DNA of 64,000 nt from assembly GCA_910588225.1 (NCBI GenBank), contig CAJUQT010000015.1, forward strand, positions 18,180 to 82,179, read 5' to 3'. Below the pieces are notes generated by a model. The model was not told the DNA's origin. It saw only the letters and a program-made list of their open reading frames with translations, and searched no databases. The translations under genes were made by a program, and so were the position numbers. Shown here in pieces: positions 8,220-17,099 of the stretch (position 1 is the stretch's first letter; every line of letters starts with the position of its first letter). Source of the DNA: an uncultured Acetatifactor sp. GTDB lineage: Bacteria; Bacillota; Clostridia; Lachnospirales; Lachnospiraceae.

Positions 8220-9164
8220 TCACAGTACCTTCAGTCCCGCTAAAACCTTCTCCTTTGTATATTCTTTTACCTCTTCGTCTGTCAGTATATGTGCCCAGGG
8301 AACTCTCTCTCCCTCTGCGCCCGGTCCCTCGTTATGATATTCCGCGTAATAAGCCGTCTCATGGGCCTGTTCCTTTCCCCAGTCATGCCACCCTTCCCGC
8401 CGGATATGGGCTCCCAGATAAGAATTCAGAATCACTGTCTTCGCATGGTCCCGCCAGGGCCGCCCCAGGTAGATGCTGTTCTCCGGACCTTCTCCCACAA
8501 AACGGCAATGGGAAAACACATATCCGTATTTCTGCCCCTCCGGCGAGGACCCGGCTGTAACATATCCTTCCTCCCGCGGAAGAGATTCCAGCGTACAATT
8601 TTCAAAATAAGCTGTTGCGCTTCCAAATATAAAATCCACAGTTCCACAGATATAGCAATTCTCATAATACTGTCTGCCGTCTATGCGGGGCGCAAATTCC
8701 TTCGGTCCCCGGAAGCCGCCTGGCATCACTTCCTTCGGAGGAAGCGGTCCTGTGAACAGCGTGTCCTGTGCCCCCAGCAGCCTGCAGTTTTTCACCACAA
8801 TCCCCTCTCCCTCCGCGTACAGAGCAATGGCCTGTCCCACAATGTTCTGAGGCGCCGCACTGTTTTCAATGGTCAGATTCACCAGCCGCACCCGGGGCGC
8901 GTCCACCAGCATGGTATAACTGCGGAAAGTTCCCCTCTTCTCCCCGTCCGGCATAAGCGCATTGGCATAATCGTCATAGGTGATAATGGTATCCTCCGCA
9001 CTCTCTCCCTCCAGAATCAGACCTTCCTGCCTGATTTCCAGCTTTTCATAATACACACCCGGAAAAATGTGTATAATCCGTTCTTCCTCTCCGCAATCCT
9101 GCGCATATTGCAGCGCCTCTCCGATTTTGTCGAACTGTCCGCCTTTTCCTACTGTCAGTCTCAT
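8220..9164 (-). CDS. Pectin methylesterase, CE8
   Basis: A 314-residue right-handed beta-helix pectinesterase that removes methyl groups from homogalacturonan. Catalytic motifs are in order: QAIALY, the proton-donor Asp in LLGAQDTLF (about 135), the nucleophile Asp in GTVDFIFGSATAYFENC (about 177) and the substrate Arg in YLGRPWRDHAKTVIL (about 238). No signal peptide is visible, so it should act inside the cell on imported oligogalacturonates. Length is typical of short bacterial enzymes. It precedes the CE12 gene on the same strand with a repeat-rich gap of 260 bases. Confidence 0.92.
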   Translation of the reverse strand: MRLTVGKGGQFDKIGEALQYAQDCGEEERIIHIFPGVYYEKLEIRQEGLILEGESAEDTIITYDDYANALMPDGEKRGTFRSYTMLVDAPRVRLVNLTIENSAAPQNIVGQAIALYAEGEGIVVKNCRLLGAQDTLFTGPLPPKEVMPGGFRGPKEFAPRIDGRQYYENCYICGTVDFIFGSATAYFENCTLESLPREEGYVTAGSSPEGQKYGYVFSHCRFVGEGPENSIYLGRPWRDHAKTVILNSYLGAHIRREGWHDWGKEQAHETAYYAEYHNEGPGAEGERVPWAHILTDEEVKEYTKEKVLAGLKVL

Positions 9165-9232
9165 ATTCTGTCCCTTCTCCTGTTATCATTTTCTTTTCAC
9201 AGCGGCTGCCGCCGCTTTTCGTCTGTCTGCGT

Positions 9233-10099
9233 CTAAACTCCCGTGCAGCCGGCCACACCGCCGCACTGCAGCTGCTTCCCGCATTGTCCTCTCTGTCTCG
9301 TGACTTCATACATCATAATGGACGCCGCACAGCTGACATTGAAGGAAGATGCATAGGATGTCTCCGACATGGGAATGGTGCAGAGGACATCACAATATTC
9401 CTTAAAAGCCCGGTTCAGGCCCATGGTCTCATTTCCTGCCATGAGCAGAAGCGGCGCTGTCAGATCCACCTCCCAGATCGGCTTTTCGTTATGGGCTGTG
9501 GTTCCCAGCACAGTAAAATCCGGGAATCTGCGCTTCAGCTTTTCCAGATATCCGAAGAGCTCCCTGTTATCCTCCATCCGAATCACCGGCATATTAAAGA
9601 ACGAACCCATCGCCGCCACAACCACCTCCGGGTCATACAAATCCACCGCATGTCCCGTGAGAATCAGCATATCCGCTCCAAGAGCATCACAGGAGCGTAT
9701 CATCGTACCCAGATTCCCCTTGTTAGACGGTCTGTCAAACAACACGACAAACGGCCTTTCGGAAAGTTTCACACTCTCCAGCGAATCCTCCCTCATTCCG
9801 ATTACCGCCATCAGCTCCGAGGTATCCTCCTTGCCGCTCAGCTCCCGCATCAGCTCCCCTGTCAGACAGTAGTTCATCTCTGTGTGGGTGCTCCTTATCA
9901 TATCCTTCGCCCAGTCGGAAAGATTTGCCCTGTCATATAAAAAAGAATGGATTTCCCAATTATTTTTTACCGCCTCATTCAGGCTTCTCACGCCCTCCAC
10001 CAGGAACTCATGATAGCGATAACGTTTATTACGATTTGTCTTCAGCACCTGGAACTTCTGGAACGTACTGTTTCTGCTGTATATTTTCGTCTCCTGCAT
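9233..10099 (-). CDS. TrmH/SpoU-family RNA 2'-O-methyltransferase
   Basis: A 288-residue SPOUT methyltransferase that probably 2'-O-methylates a ribose in rRNA or tRNA. The N-terminus (RNSTFQKFQVLKTNRNKRYRYHEFLVEGVRSL) resembles the substrate-binding domain of this family. The three SpoU motifs are present: FDRPSNKGNLGTMIRSCDALG (about 118-138), LLLMAGNETMGL (about 215-226) and IPMSETSYASSFNVSCAASIMMYE (about 240-263), forming the knotted SAM site. The last 20 residues are unusually rich in Cys and Gly (QCGKQLQCGGVAGCTG). GGAGG lies close to the ATG. Confidence 0.9.
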   Translation of the reverse strand: MQETKIYSRNSTFQKFQVLKTNRNKRYRYHEFLVEGVRSLNEAVKNNWEIHSFLYDRANLSDWAKDMIRSTHTEMNYCLTGELMRELSGKEDTSELMAVIGMREDSLESVKLSERPFVVLFDRPSNKGNLGTMIRSCDALGADMLILTGHAVDLYDPEVVVAAMGSFFNMPVIRMEDNRELFGYLEKLKRRFPDFTVLGTTAHNEKPIWEVDLTAPLLLMAGNETMGLNRAFKEYCDVLCTIPMSETSYASSFNVSCAASIMMYEVTRQRGQCGKQLQCGGVAGCTGV

Positions 10100-10309
10100 C
10101 CCCGCCTCCGATCAGTTTCCACAACTGTTATCTCTATTTCAGCTTTTTGGACAGATAGATTACATGCTGTTTTTACAATACATCATAAAGCAGAAATTGT
10201 AAACACCTGTCTGAACTGTAGGTTACGGATTTTTCATCATACCGGCAGAAATGATGCAAAATATATGCCTGTAAATGTTATACTAAAGAAGAAAAGCGAG
10301 GTACCGACG

Positions 10310-12166
10310 ATGAAAAAGAAAAAATGGATTTTTTTGATTCCGGCAGTCTGTATTTTATTGCCGTTTGCTCTCACAGCCTGTAACCATCCGGGAGACAGTG
10401 CCTTTACAGGCAGCCCGGAGGACACAGAACCACAGTCTGAGACAGTCGACACTGCAGAAAATGAAGAAAAAGACAGTGAAGCAGAATATTCCGCGTTTGG
10501 CAGCGTCCCGTGGTTCAGGGATGATACCGGCAGCAGGACCCAGATGGCAGATGGCTGGATTTACGGCTACTGGGGCAGGCGGCTGTGCAGAATCAATATC
10601 GACACTCTGGAGGCAGAAACCCTTTATGAAGCGGCGTCTTCTCAGGATGGCTGTTTCTGTATCCAGGACGGGTATATTTATTTTCTCGAAAAAAGAAACA
10701 TTGACTATCTGGATGGCGCCAAAGCGAATCTTAGGCGCATAAAATGCGATGGCTCCGATATGGTTCTGCTGGCGGAGAACATTCCCGTACAGGAATATCA
10801 GTTCTACAGAATGAATTTCCACGAAGATATTTTGTATCTCACCAGCGCCTACAGCGGCCCGGAAGATGATCTCTATTTCCGGATCTCAATGGACGGAACA
10901 GCCAGTCCGGTCGATGTCAGCGACACACTCTACGGCCTGCTTCCGGAAGGATATACAGATGCCTGTAAAACTTATAAATATAACAGCCTGCCTGATATCG
11001 CGTCCTGTATGACGCATTTTGGATATGCCTTTGTCACCGACAGCGCAGGCAGACTCTATCGCATCCTCCCCGAATCCGGAGAAAAGGAAGAATTTCCGCT
11101 GACCAGTCCGGAGTCCTCCGGGTATTTCTTTCTGACCAACGAAGCGCTGGTCTATAAACAGGACGGGGACATATGGTACGCCGCCAGTCTGGACCATCCT
11201 GAAACTGTGACCGAAATCGGAGAGCTTGTGTGCTATGGCATAAATTTCTGGGATGAAAAGGGAATGTACTATGCAAATCAGAGATACGATGAAGACGCCT
11301 TTCATCTGGAACGCCTGAACTGGGATGGAACAGGCGACCGGCTGCATTATGGAATCAGCCGGCCCACCACTTCCCTGTCCGCTGACGGTCTGGACTTTTT
11401 CTACTCAGACGGCACCTGGCTGTATTACAACAGGCTGCATCAGGGGGACAGTGCTGTCTATCGCGTCCAAATAGAAAATGATTCTGACTGTCTGCCGGAA
11501 CTGGTTTATGTCTATTATGACAACCCTCTCAGGGATATCAGTGTCAGCGAAACCTTTGACACCACTTTTACTGTCAATGAAAGCGGCGCAAAGGGCAGCT
11601 TTTCCATGACAAAGGTATCCCTGACAGAACAGACGCCTGCCGCCGCCGGCATCAATCAGTTTCTGGAGACATTGTATGAGGAACAAAGCCACTATATAGA
11701 AGAACTGGCAGAATCCGTGCGGGAAACGGTCTCCTGGGAATGGCCGGAAGACGACTGGGCCAGCGGTACCATCGTGGAGCACAGCACCCATTTCTCCATC
11801 AGCTATCTGGACGACAATTATATCGTCCTCAGCAGAAACTGGTATGGATACTGGCAGGGCGCTGCTCACGGACTGCACGGAACCATAGAATATGTGTTCA
11901 GCCGTTCCACAGGCAAACAGCTGCAAATCACAGATGTGGTAAAAAATTCAGAGGCGGAAATCAAAGCCATCATCGGCCCCTATGTGGAGGCACAGGCAGA
12001 ATGGGGCACTGACGGGGAGGACTGGGAGGCTGTTCTTCTGGAAGACGGACGATTCTTCCTGACCCCGGAAGGTATCGGAATGCATTTCGACGTATATGAA
12101 ATGACAAGCTATGCTTCCGGAGGTCTGGATGTGATTGTTCCTTATGAAGAATTTGAAATGAGATAA
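10310..12166 (+). CDS. Lipoprotein with beta-propeller-like region and RsiV-like (DUF3298/DUF4163) C-terminus
   Basis: The start is the ATG at 10310, giving 618 residues: it follows an AAGCGAGG site and begins a normal lipoprotein signal (MKKKKWIFLIPAVCILLP, lipobox LTAC, Cys 23). An upstream extension of the frame is antisense to the methyltransferase gene and is not used. An acidic Ser/Glu linker is followed by repeated YxxxLYRI/LYYNRL-type strands, as in DUF5050 beta-propellers. From about residue 430 the sequence matches the DUF4163/DUF3298 pair (THFSISYLDDNYIVLSRNWYGYWQGAAHG, then HFDVYEMTSYASGGLDVIVPYEEF), the extracytoplasmic domain of RsiV-type proteins. Its role is unknown; surface anchoring and a sensing or binding function are likely. 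Confidence 0.75.
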   Translation: MKKKKWIFLIPAVCILLPFALTACNHPGDSAFTGSPEDTEPQSETVDTAENEEKDSEAEYSAFGSVPWFRDDTGSRTQMADGWIYGYWGRRLCRINIDTLEAETLYEAASSQDGCFCIQDGYIYFLEKRNIDYLDGAKANLRRIKCDGSDMVLLAENIPVQEYQFYRMNFHEDILYLTSAYSGPEDDLYFRISMDGTASPVDVSDTLYGLLPEGYTDACKTYKYNSLPDIASCMTHFGYAFVTDSAGRLYRILPESGEKEEFPLTSPESSGYFFLTNEALVYKQDGDIWYAASLDHPETVTEIGELVCYGINFWDEKGMYYANQRYDEDAFHLERLNWDGTGDRLHYGISRPTTSLSADGLDFFYSDGTWLYYNRLHQGDSAVYRVQIENDSDCLPELVYVYYDNPLRDISVSETFDTTFTVNESGAKGSFSMTKVSLTEQTPAAAGINQFLETLYEEQSHYIEELAESVRETVSWEWPEDDWASGTIVEHSTHFSISYLDDNYIVLSRNWYGYWQGAAHGLHGTIEYVFSRSTGKQLQITDVVKNSEAEIKAIIGPYVEAQAEWGTDGEDWEAVLLEDGRFFLTPEGIGMHFDVYEMTSYASGGLDVIVPYEEFEMR

Positions 12167-12179
12167 AATTAATCGCACA

Positions 12180-13925
12180 TTATACCATGTGCGCCCACTC
12201 CCTGACAGCTTCGTTGACTTTCTCCCTGAGTCCGGCTAAAAATGCCGATTCTCTGGGCCATTTCATTGTCGATAACTCACCTCCCGCCTCCCGGCAGATA
12301 AGCTCCGTCACCCGTTCTCTGCCCCACAGCCCCTCCAGCAGCTGCAGCGCCCGCATATCCTGCATGGCTTCCAGCATCAGCAGCATACGCAGGGAGTCCT
12401 CCGGTCTGCCGTCCTCCCCCGGATAGACCAGAAAAGAGTCCCCGGAAGGAAAAGCGCCGCCTGCGTCTGTCACGGCATAGGGATTGATATGCTCCAGGGA
12501 ATACTGCGAATTATAAAAATTATATCCCCAGTGCAGGAATCCGTCCGCACCATAATAATACAAAAGTACACCCAGCACCCTGATCTGGCAGTGAGGCATG
12601 GCAAAGTAGCGGTTCGGCGTACCGTGTCCATGGCACCCGCAATAATACGTCCACAGAGGGCTTGCTCCCTTTTCAGCGAACAAAGGCAGCTTTTCCATAT
12701 TTGGTACCGCACGGTCCACCGCGCCGCTCTCATAAAAGGAGTAATCCGACAATGCATCCATTATGGGATAAGGCGCAATCCAGCCGGCCACTTTACCTCG
12801 CAGAAAATTGTACCGCTCCAGAACGTCCTCTCCCGGCTCGTCTGACAGATGGAAAAAGGCCCTTCCCTCCCAGCCCCATTCCGTCAGTTTCCCTGTAAGT
12901 GCCTTCAAAAACTGCTCCAGAAAGCCCAGATATTCACTGCCGTCCGAAGGGGTATCCCAACCGAACCGCCGAATCTGCGTATCCCCCCGCCATACCATCA
13001 CCTTCGGCGCCGCACAGGCTCCCCACTGGGTAAACAGATGGGAAATCTCCAGATAACGAATCCCTGCCTTGCCGCAAAGCTCCACATATCGTTTCACCCG
13101 GTCGAATCCAAAGCTGTACCTGCCTTCGCCCTCCTCCCGGATATCTGTCAGCTGCACCGTGGTCCGTTCCCGCCCCACCGCCGTATCCAGAGGCGGCGTC
13201 AGCACGGGAACCAGAACCATATTCATCCCCATTTCCCCATAGTGATTCAGAAAACTCTCCGTAATGCGCCAGTGCTCCTCGCTCCAGGGCTCCACTCTGT
13301 AATAATCCGCCAGGCAGTCCGCATGGAACCATTCCGTGTGAATCAGAGTCTGTTCCGGCAGCGCTGCCTTTATCAGTTCCAGCTCCAGACACTCCCGCAC
13401 CGGTTCCCCTTCCTCCGGCTTCACCGTAATCTCCAGCTTATGAATCCCATAAGGAAAATCTTTTCCAGATGTCTCCTCCCCACATTCTCTCTCCCCGCAT
13501 TTCACGGTAATCCACAGGCTGTGCCACTGGCCGGGATACAATTTTACGCGGCCGCCTTTCAGCTCCCGGAGCAAATCCGGATACAGTCCAGGAGGACAAT
13601 TCTTCGCCCCAGCCGTTTCCGCCGCCGGAGTCTGCGCTTCCGCCTGGGTGTTCTCCTCCTCTCTGCTATCCACCAGCTCCCTTCCCGGGTTGCGGGAAGG
13701 CATTGGACAAACTTCCCGCACTGCAGCATGTTCCGCGAAAGGACCTGAAAGCACCACTTCGGCCCAGCCTTCCGCTTCACCGGAAGTCAAAAATGCAAAC
13801 TGCAGCGAATATACTTCCCCTTCCAGAAAAGAAGGAACCTTTTTCAAATCAGAAAAGCCATCTCTAGGCTCTCTGTCCGGGAATACTTTTTCCAGTGAAC
13901 CAGTCCACTTTATCTTCTCAATCAT
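12180..13925 (-). CDS. DUF4091 protein, putative glycoside hydrolase
   Basis: A 581-residue protein without a signal peptide. The centre reads as a TIM barrel: TEWFHADCLADYYRVEPWSEEHWRI, GMNMVLVPVLTPPLD, KRYVELCGKAGIRYLEISHLFTQWGA, RAFFHLSDEP (a likely catalytic Asp-Glu pair, about residues 395-397), and later the Tyr- and Trp-rich GADGFLHWGYNFYNSQYS typical of DUF4091 proteins related to GH123. N-terminal beta-sandwich character is seen up to about residue 190. GGAGG precedes the ATG, which overlaps the end of the upstream gene by 8 bases, so translation is coupled. With the GH125 gene it forms an operon for a mannose- or hexosamine-containing glycan. Specificity is unknown. Confidence 0.8.
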   Translation of the reverse strand: MIEKIKWTGSLEKVFPDREPRDGFSDLKKVPSFLEGEVYSLQFAFLTSGEAEGWAEVVLSGPFAEHAAVREVCPMPSRNPGRELVDSREEENTQAEAQTPAAETAGAKNCPPGLYPDLLRELKGGRVKLYPGQWHSLWITVKCGERECGEETSGKDFPYGIHKLEITVKPEEGEPVRECLELELIKAALPEQTLIHTEWFHADCLADYYRVEPWSEEHWRITESFLNHYGEMGMNMVLVPVLTPPLDTAVGRERTTVQLTDIREEGEGRYSFGFDRVKRYVELCGKAGIRYLEISHLFTQWGACAAPKVMVWRGDTQIRRFGWDTPSDGSEYLGFLEQFLKALTGKLTEWGWEGRAFFHLSDEPGEDVLERYNFLRGKVAGWIAPYPIMDALSDYSFYESGAVDRAVPNMEKLPLFAEKGASPLWTYYCGCHGHGTPNRYFAMPHCQIRVLGVLLYYYGADGFLHWGYNFYNSQYSLEHINPYAVTDAGGAFPSGDSFLVYPGEDGRPEDSLRMLLMLEAMQDMRALQLLEGLWGRERVTELICREAGGELSTMKWPRESAFLAGLREKVNEAVREWAHMV

Positions 13926-15501
13926 TGAAAACCTCCACTTTCACGCCCCGGCTGCTCATAAATTCATAGGTAAAGCGTACCACTGCGTTCTCCTTTTCCG
14001 TGCGGAAAACCCCTCTATGGCCGGAACCACTCCGCGCAAAACGATCCGTACTGTAGGTGGCAGACAATGTCCCATAAGTAGATACTCCAAAATCATATTC
14101 TCCTGGAAACGGAATCACCACTGACAACACGTAGGTGTTGTTCCCCACATAGTACATCCGTGTAACCTCACTGTTAGAATCATCTCTTACCGCTCCCGCA
14201 TAAGGCTGAAAGCTGCCGTACACCACCACACGTTCGGGCAGCTTGTACCCGGTCTTCTCATCATAGACTTCCCTGGCCCCATGATCGGCCACCATCGGCG
14301 GATTTCCCGCCTTCTCCCGAAGGCTGTGGCCCTGGCCCCATATCCTGCAGATGGTGTCTTCCTGCGAAAATCCCATGGGACAGGACGGACTTTTCCGATT
14401 GCACTGGTAAAAGTGCTGTATGTCTCTGCTTCCATTATCGGCACGGTCTGTCTCTATCCACGCATCGCTGAGCATCCTGCGGAACGGAACTTCGAAATAG
14501 GCATTTACATTAGTGATTTCCGTCCAGCGATAGGTATACTCCAGAAAACGATTCCGCTCTTCCTCGGGCTGATTGGCAAACCAGGCAATCTGATCATATC
14601 CCCACCAGTCTCTGGCCGCCAGCTCCTGTCTGGTAAGCTTCTCCGAATCTGCCACCACCCGGCCGCCCCAGTTGTCATATTCCATGAGATAGGGCATGGA
14701 CTCCGCGCTCCATCCGTCCGGATTTACGCCGCCCTCGCTGAACCCTTCCCGCACCAGTACCAGCTTCTGTCCTTCTTCCTCAAGAAGCGCCACCCTGGTA
14801 AAAGGCATTGCATGATAATCGAACAGCAGCTTTCCCCGAATATTCACTCCGTGGGTGTGGGCATCCATCAGGATCTTATGACGTCTCCCATGAGCAGCAG
14901 CGTACTTTCGAATTTTGTCAAAAAGCTCCACCGTTTTCGCCATCCCGGGATCATTGGCAGTATACAGATGCACCTGTCCCATGTGAAGCGCCTCATAACC
15001 GCAGTCAATATAACGAGTAGCACGGTAATAGAACCACATGGCGGCCTCTGTCCGGCTTAAGTCAGGAATTCCGCCATTCTTGTCCTTTCCTTCTCTGTGA
15101 TGCCGGAAATCCTTCGGCTCTCCCGGAAACAAAGTATCTTCCAGCCGAAAATGCCGTCTCTCCTCCTTCTGCCCGAACGCCTGCAGCACATGAAGCGGAA
15201 TTTCCACTTCCTCCATCCTCTCCACTACCATCTCAAAAATGCAGGCCTGAAGGATAATCTCCGGGTCCATCTCATGTACCCGTTCTGCCAAAAGTCTGGA
15301 TTTCTCAAAATGCTCCTCATCCGGTTCTTCCATATACCATACACCGGAAGCCCGGCCCAGAAACTTGGCGCCGATTTTCTGCAATACCCTCAAATCATCC
15401 TCCAGGGTATCACTCTCATATAATCCGGCGGCTGTCACCGCCCGACTCAGATAATTTTCCAATACTGGTTTGCTTATTTTTCCGTCAAATGTAAAATCCA
15501 T
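13918..15501 (-). CDS. Uncharacterised enzyme-like protein of the GH125 operon
   Basis: I choose the ATG at 15501 (527 residues, MDFTFDGKIS...) because GGAGGAG sits 6 bases upstream; the longer frame would run into the GH125 gene. I do not recognise an established family. The order of segments suggests a TIM barrel: KPVLENYLSRAVTAAGL, DDLRVLQKIGAKFLGRASGVWY, DPEIILQACIFEMVVERM, YIDCGYEALHMGQVHLY (an exposed Glu after Gly-Tyr), HKILMDAHTHG, YLMEYDNWGG, DWWGYDQIAWF, then a beta-rich C-terminus from about residue 430. Acidic residues at the ends of predicted strands are arranged like a retaining glycosidase. It lies between GH125 and DUF4091 with tight spacing. Confidence 0.7.
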   Translation of the reverse strand: MDFTFDGKISKPVLENYLSRAVTAAGLYESDTLEDDLRVLQKIGAKFLGRASGVWYMEEPDEEHFEKSRLLAERVHEMDPEIILQACIFEMVVERMEEVEIPLHVLQAFGQKEERRHFRLEDTLFPGEPKDFRHHREGKDKNGGIPDLSRTEAAMWFYYRATRYIDCGYEALHMGQVHLYTANDPGMAKTVELFDKIRKYAAAHGRRHKILMDAHTHGVNIRGKLLFDYHAMPFTRVALLEEEGQKLVLVREGFSEGGVNPDGWSAESMPYLMEYDNWGGRVVADSEKLTRQELAARDWWGYDQIAWFANQPEEERNRFLEYTYRWTEITNVNAYFEVPFRRMLSDAWIETDRADNGSRDIQHFYQCNRKSPSCPMGFSQEDTICRIWGQGHSLREKAGNPPMVADHGAREVYDEKTGYKLPERVVVYGSFQPYAGAVRDDSNSEVTRMYYVGNNTYVLSVVIPFPGEYDFGVSTYGTLSATYSTDRFARSGSGHRGVFRTEKENAVVRFTYEFMSSRGVKVEVFND

Positions 15502-15521
15502 ACTACTCCTCCACACAAATT

Positions 15522-16820
15522 TTAAGTCAGTAATCCCCTGTGCTCCATCACAAACAATGCAAACAGCGAATTCGCCCAGGCAAACCATTCTCTCGTAAAT
15601 TTTTCCGGGCAATCCGCGTCAAAGCCCTCATGCATCAGCCCCAGACCAGCGTCCGTCTCCGTCAGAGTCCGCAGCAGTGCTTCCCGCTCTTCCCGGGACT
15701 TTGAAGTGAGGCCCTGCATAGTCAGCGCAATATGCCAGATATAGCCCTTCGGCGTATGAGGACTGCCGATACCACAGGCGGCCTTTCCTTCAAAATAATA
15801 GGGATTCCCCTCACTGAGAACAAATTTTCTGGTATTCTGATAGATTTCTTCCTCCACTCCCGGAGCCTCCAGCCAGGGAAGGGAGAGCAGACTGGGCACA
15901 TTGGCATCATCCATGAGATTATAATGCCCCAGGCCGTCTGTCTCATAGGCATAAACCGGCCCCAGACCATCCACCTGTGTGATACCGTAGGTCCGAATTC
16001 CCTCCAGGATTTCTCCCGAAAGTCTGTTCGCACGCGCTGCCAGCTCTTCGTCCCTGTAAATCTCCCCGGCAAAGTCTGCCACATACTCCAGCACTCCTGC
16101 CGCAAAAAAATTGGCGGGAACCAGATAACCGTACATACACGCATCGTCACTGGGCCGGAACCCGCTCCAGGTCATGCCGGTGTATGCACAGGGACTTCCC
16201 TTCCCTCCGTTGGACAGGGTATCCGATTCCGGGCAGTTATGGCGCACAAAAGAATACTCCGCACACTCCCAGTGGCGCTGCTGCTTCTCCCACAGTGTCA
16301 CAATCTTCTTCAGAGCCTCTTTCGTTCTGTCTCCAAAAATGGTGTCATCCCCTGTTGCCTTACGATATTGGGCCAGAAGACGGATGGGATAACAGAGAGA
16401 ATCCACCTCATATTTCCGCTCCCAAATCCAGGGAGAAGTCTCTGTCTCATCCTTCTCAAAGCATCTGCCATTAGGCTCCTGATTAAACGCATTGGCATAA
16501 GGGTCGATGCAGATAAAATCCATCTGCTGTATCAATAATCCTCTCACCAGCTCCCTGAGCATGGGCGAGCGCTTTAAATAAGGAAGATAATGCGCTACCT
16601 GAGTCGAAGAATCCCTAAGCCACATGGCTTCAATATCTCCCGTAATCACATAGGCCCTGCCTTCCGGCAGAAAACGCGCCGTAGTGGCAGCCGTGCTGAC
16701 AAAGCACCGCCGGAACATTTCTTTCAGCTTTCCGTCTTCCAGCTTTTCCGCCAGCTCCTCCGCCAGCATATTCACCTCCTGCCGGAGTGCCTCTGCTTTT
16801 CTGTTCTCTTCCTGTCCCAT
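15522..16820 (-). CDS. Exo-alpha-1,6-mannosidase, GH125
   Basis: A 432-residue (alpha/alpha)6-barrel enzyme of the metal-independent alpha-mannosidase family, which removes non-reducing alpha-1,6-mannose. Family features are clear: FLPEGRAYVITGDIEAMWLRDSSTQVAHYLPYL (about residues 50-82, with the catalytic-region Asp), FNQEPNGRCFEKDETETSPWIWERKYEVDSLCYPIRL (about 112-150), and GMTWSGFRPSDDACMYGYLVPANFFA further on. No signal peptide. AGGAGGG precedes the ATG. It is the first gene of a three-gene operon with the unclassified protein and the DUF4091 protein, and a palindromic element lies directly upstream. Confidence 0.92.
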   Translation of the reverse strand: MGQEENRKAEALRQEVNMLAEELAEKLEDGKLKEMFRRCFVSTAATTARFLPEGRAYVITGDIEAMWLRDSSTQVAHYLPYLKRSPMLRELVRGLLIQQMDFICIDPYANAFNQEPNGRCFEKDETETSPWIWERKYEVDSLCYPIRLLAQYRKATGDDTIFGDRTKEALKKIVTLWEKQQRHWECAEYSFVRHNCPESDTLSNGGKGSPCAYTGMTWSGFRPSDDACMYGYLVPANFFAAGVLEYVADFAGEIYRDEELAARANRLSGEILEGIRTYGITQVDGLGPVYAYETDGLGHYNLMDDANVPSLLSLPWLEAPGVEEEIYQNTRKFVLSEGNPYYFEGKAACGIGSPHTPKGYIWHIALTMQGLTSKSREEREALLRTLTETDAGLGLMHEGFDADCPEKFTREWFAWANSLFALFVMEHRGLLT

Positions 16821-16834
16821 TCTGATCCCTCCTA

Positions 16835-17083
16835 ATTAAGTCTCTGCGCGACGGCACTAAAGGGTAAAGTCTCTTCGACGCCCCTACAAGAGAGAAATTC
16901 TCATTCGATAGTGCACTCATGAAAATTCCTCTCGGGCGTCTTTGTGACTTTACCATCCATAATTTCCAGTTCCGCAACCGGCTGTCCGGTACCCCAGAGG
17001 ACTTACGGCCGCATACTGCGCGTCCGTAAGTTCTCTGGGGTACCGGACAGCCGGTTGCTGTATTAAGTCGCTGCGCGACGGCA
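16835..17083. repeat. Palindromic intergenic element, copy 1, flanked by direct repeats
   Basis: A 22-base direct repeat (16835-16856 and 17062-17083, one mismatch, core GCTGCGCGAC-like) brackets an inverted-repeat unit at about 16862-16956 (GACGCCC...GGGCGTC outer stem, GAGAG...CTCTC inner stem, loop with CATTCGATAGTGCACTCATG) plus the long hairpin at 16974-17058. A related copy lies at 49081-49239 and a partial one at 37523-37555. It fills the gap between the aminopeptidase and GH125 genes. Confidence 0.8.
16974..17058. repeat. Long near-perfect inverted repeat, 35-bp arms
   Basis: Arms 16974-17008 and 17024-17058 match at 34 of 35 positions, the exception being a G-U compatible pair, around a 15-base loop. 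The arm starts GCAACCGGCTGTCCGGTACC. It has no downstream T run in either direction, so a simple terminator is unlikely. It lies inside the direct repeats of the palindromic element. Confidence 0.9.
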
Positions 17084-17099
17084 ATCCTTTACTTTCCTC

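Noticed and set aside
9947..10309. N-terminal extension of the plus-strand lipoprotein
   Set aside because: It is antisense to the RNA methyltransferase gene and precedes a clear signal peptide start with its own ribosome binding site.
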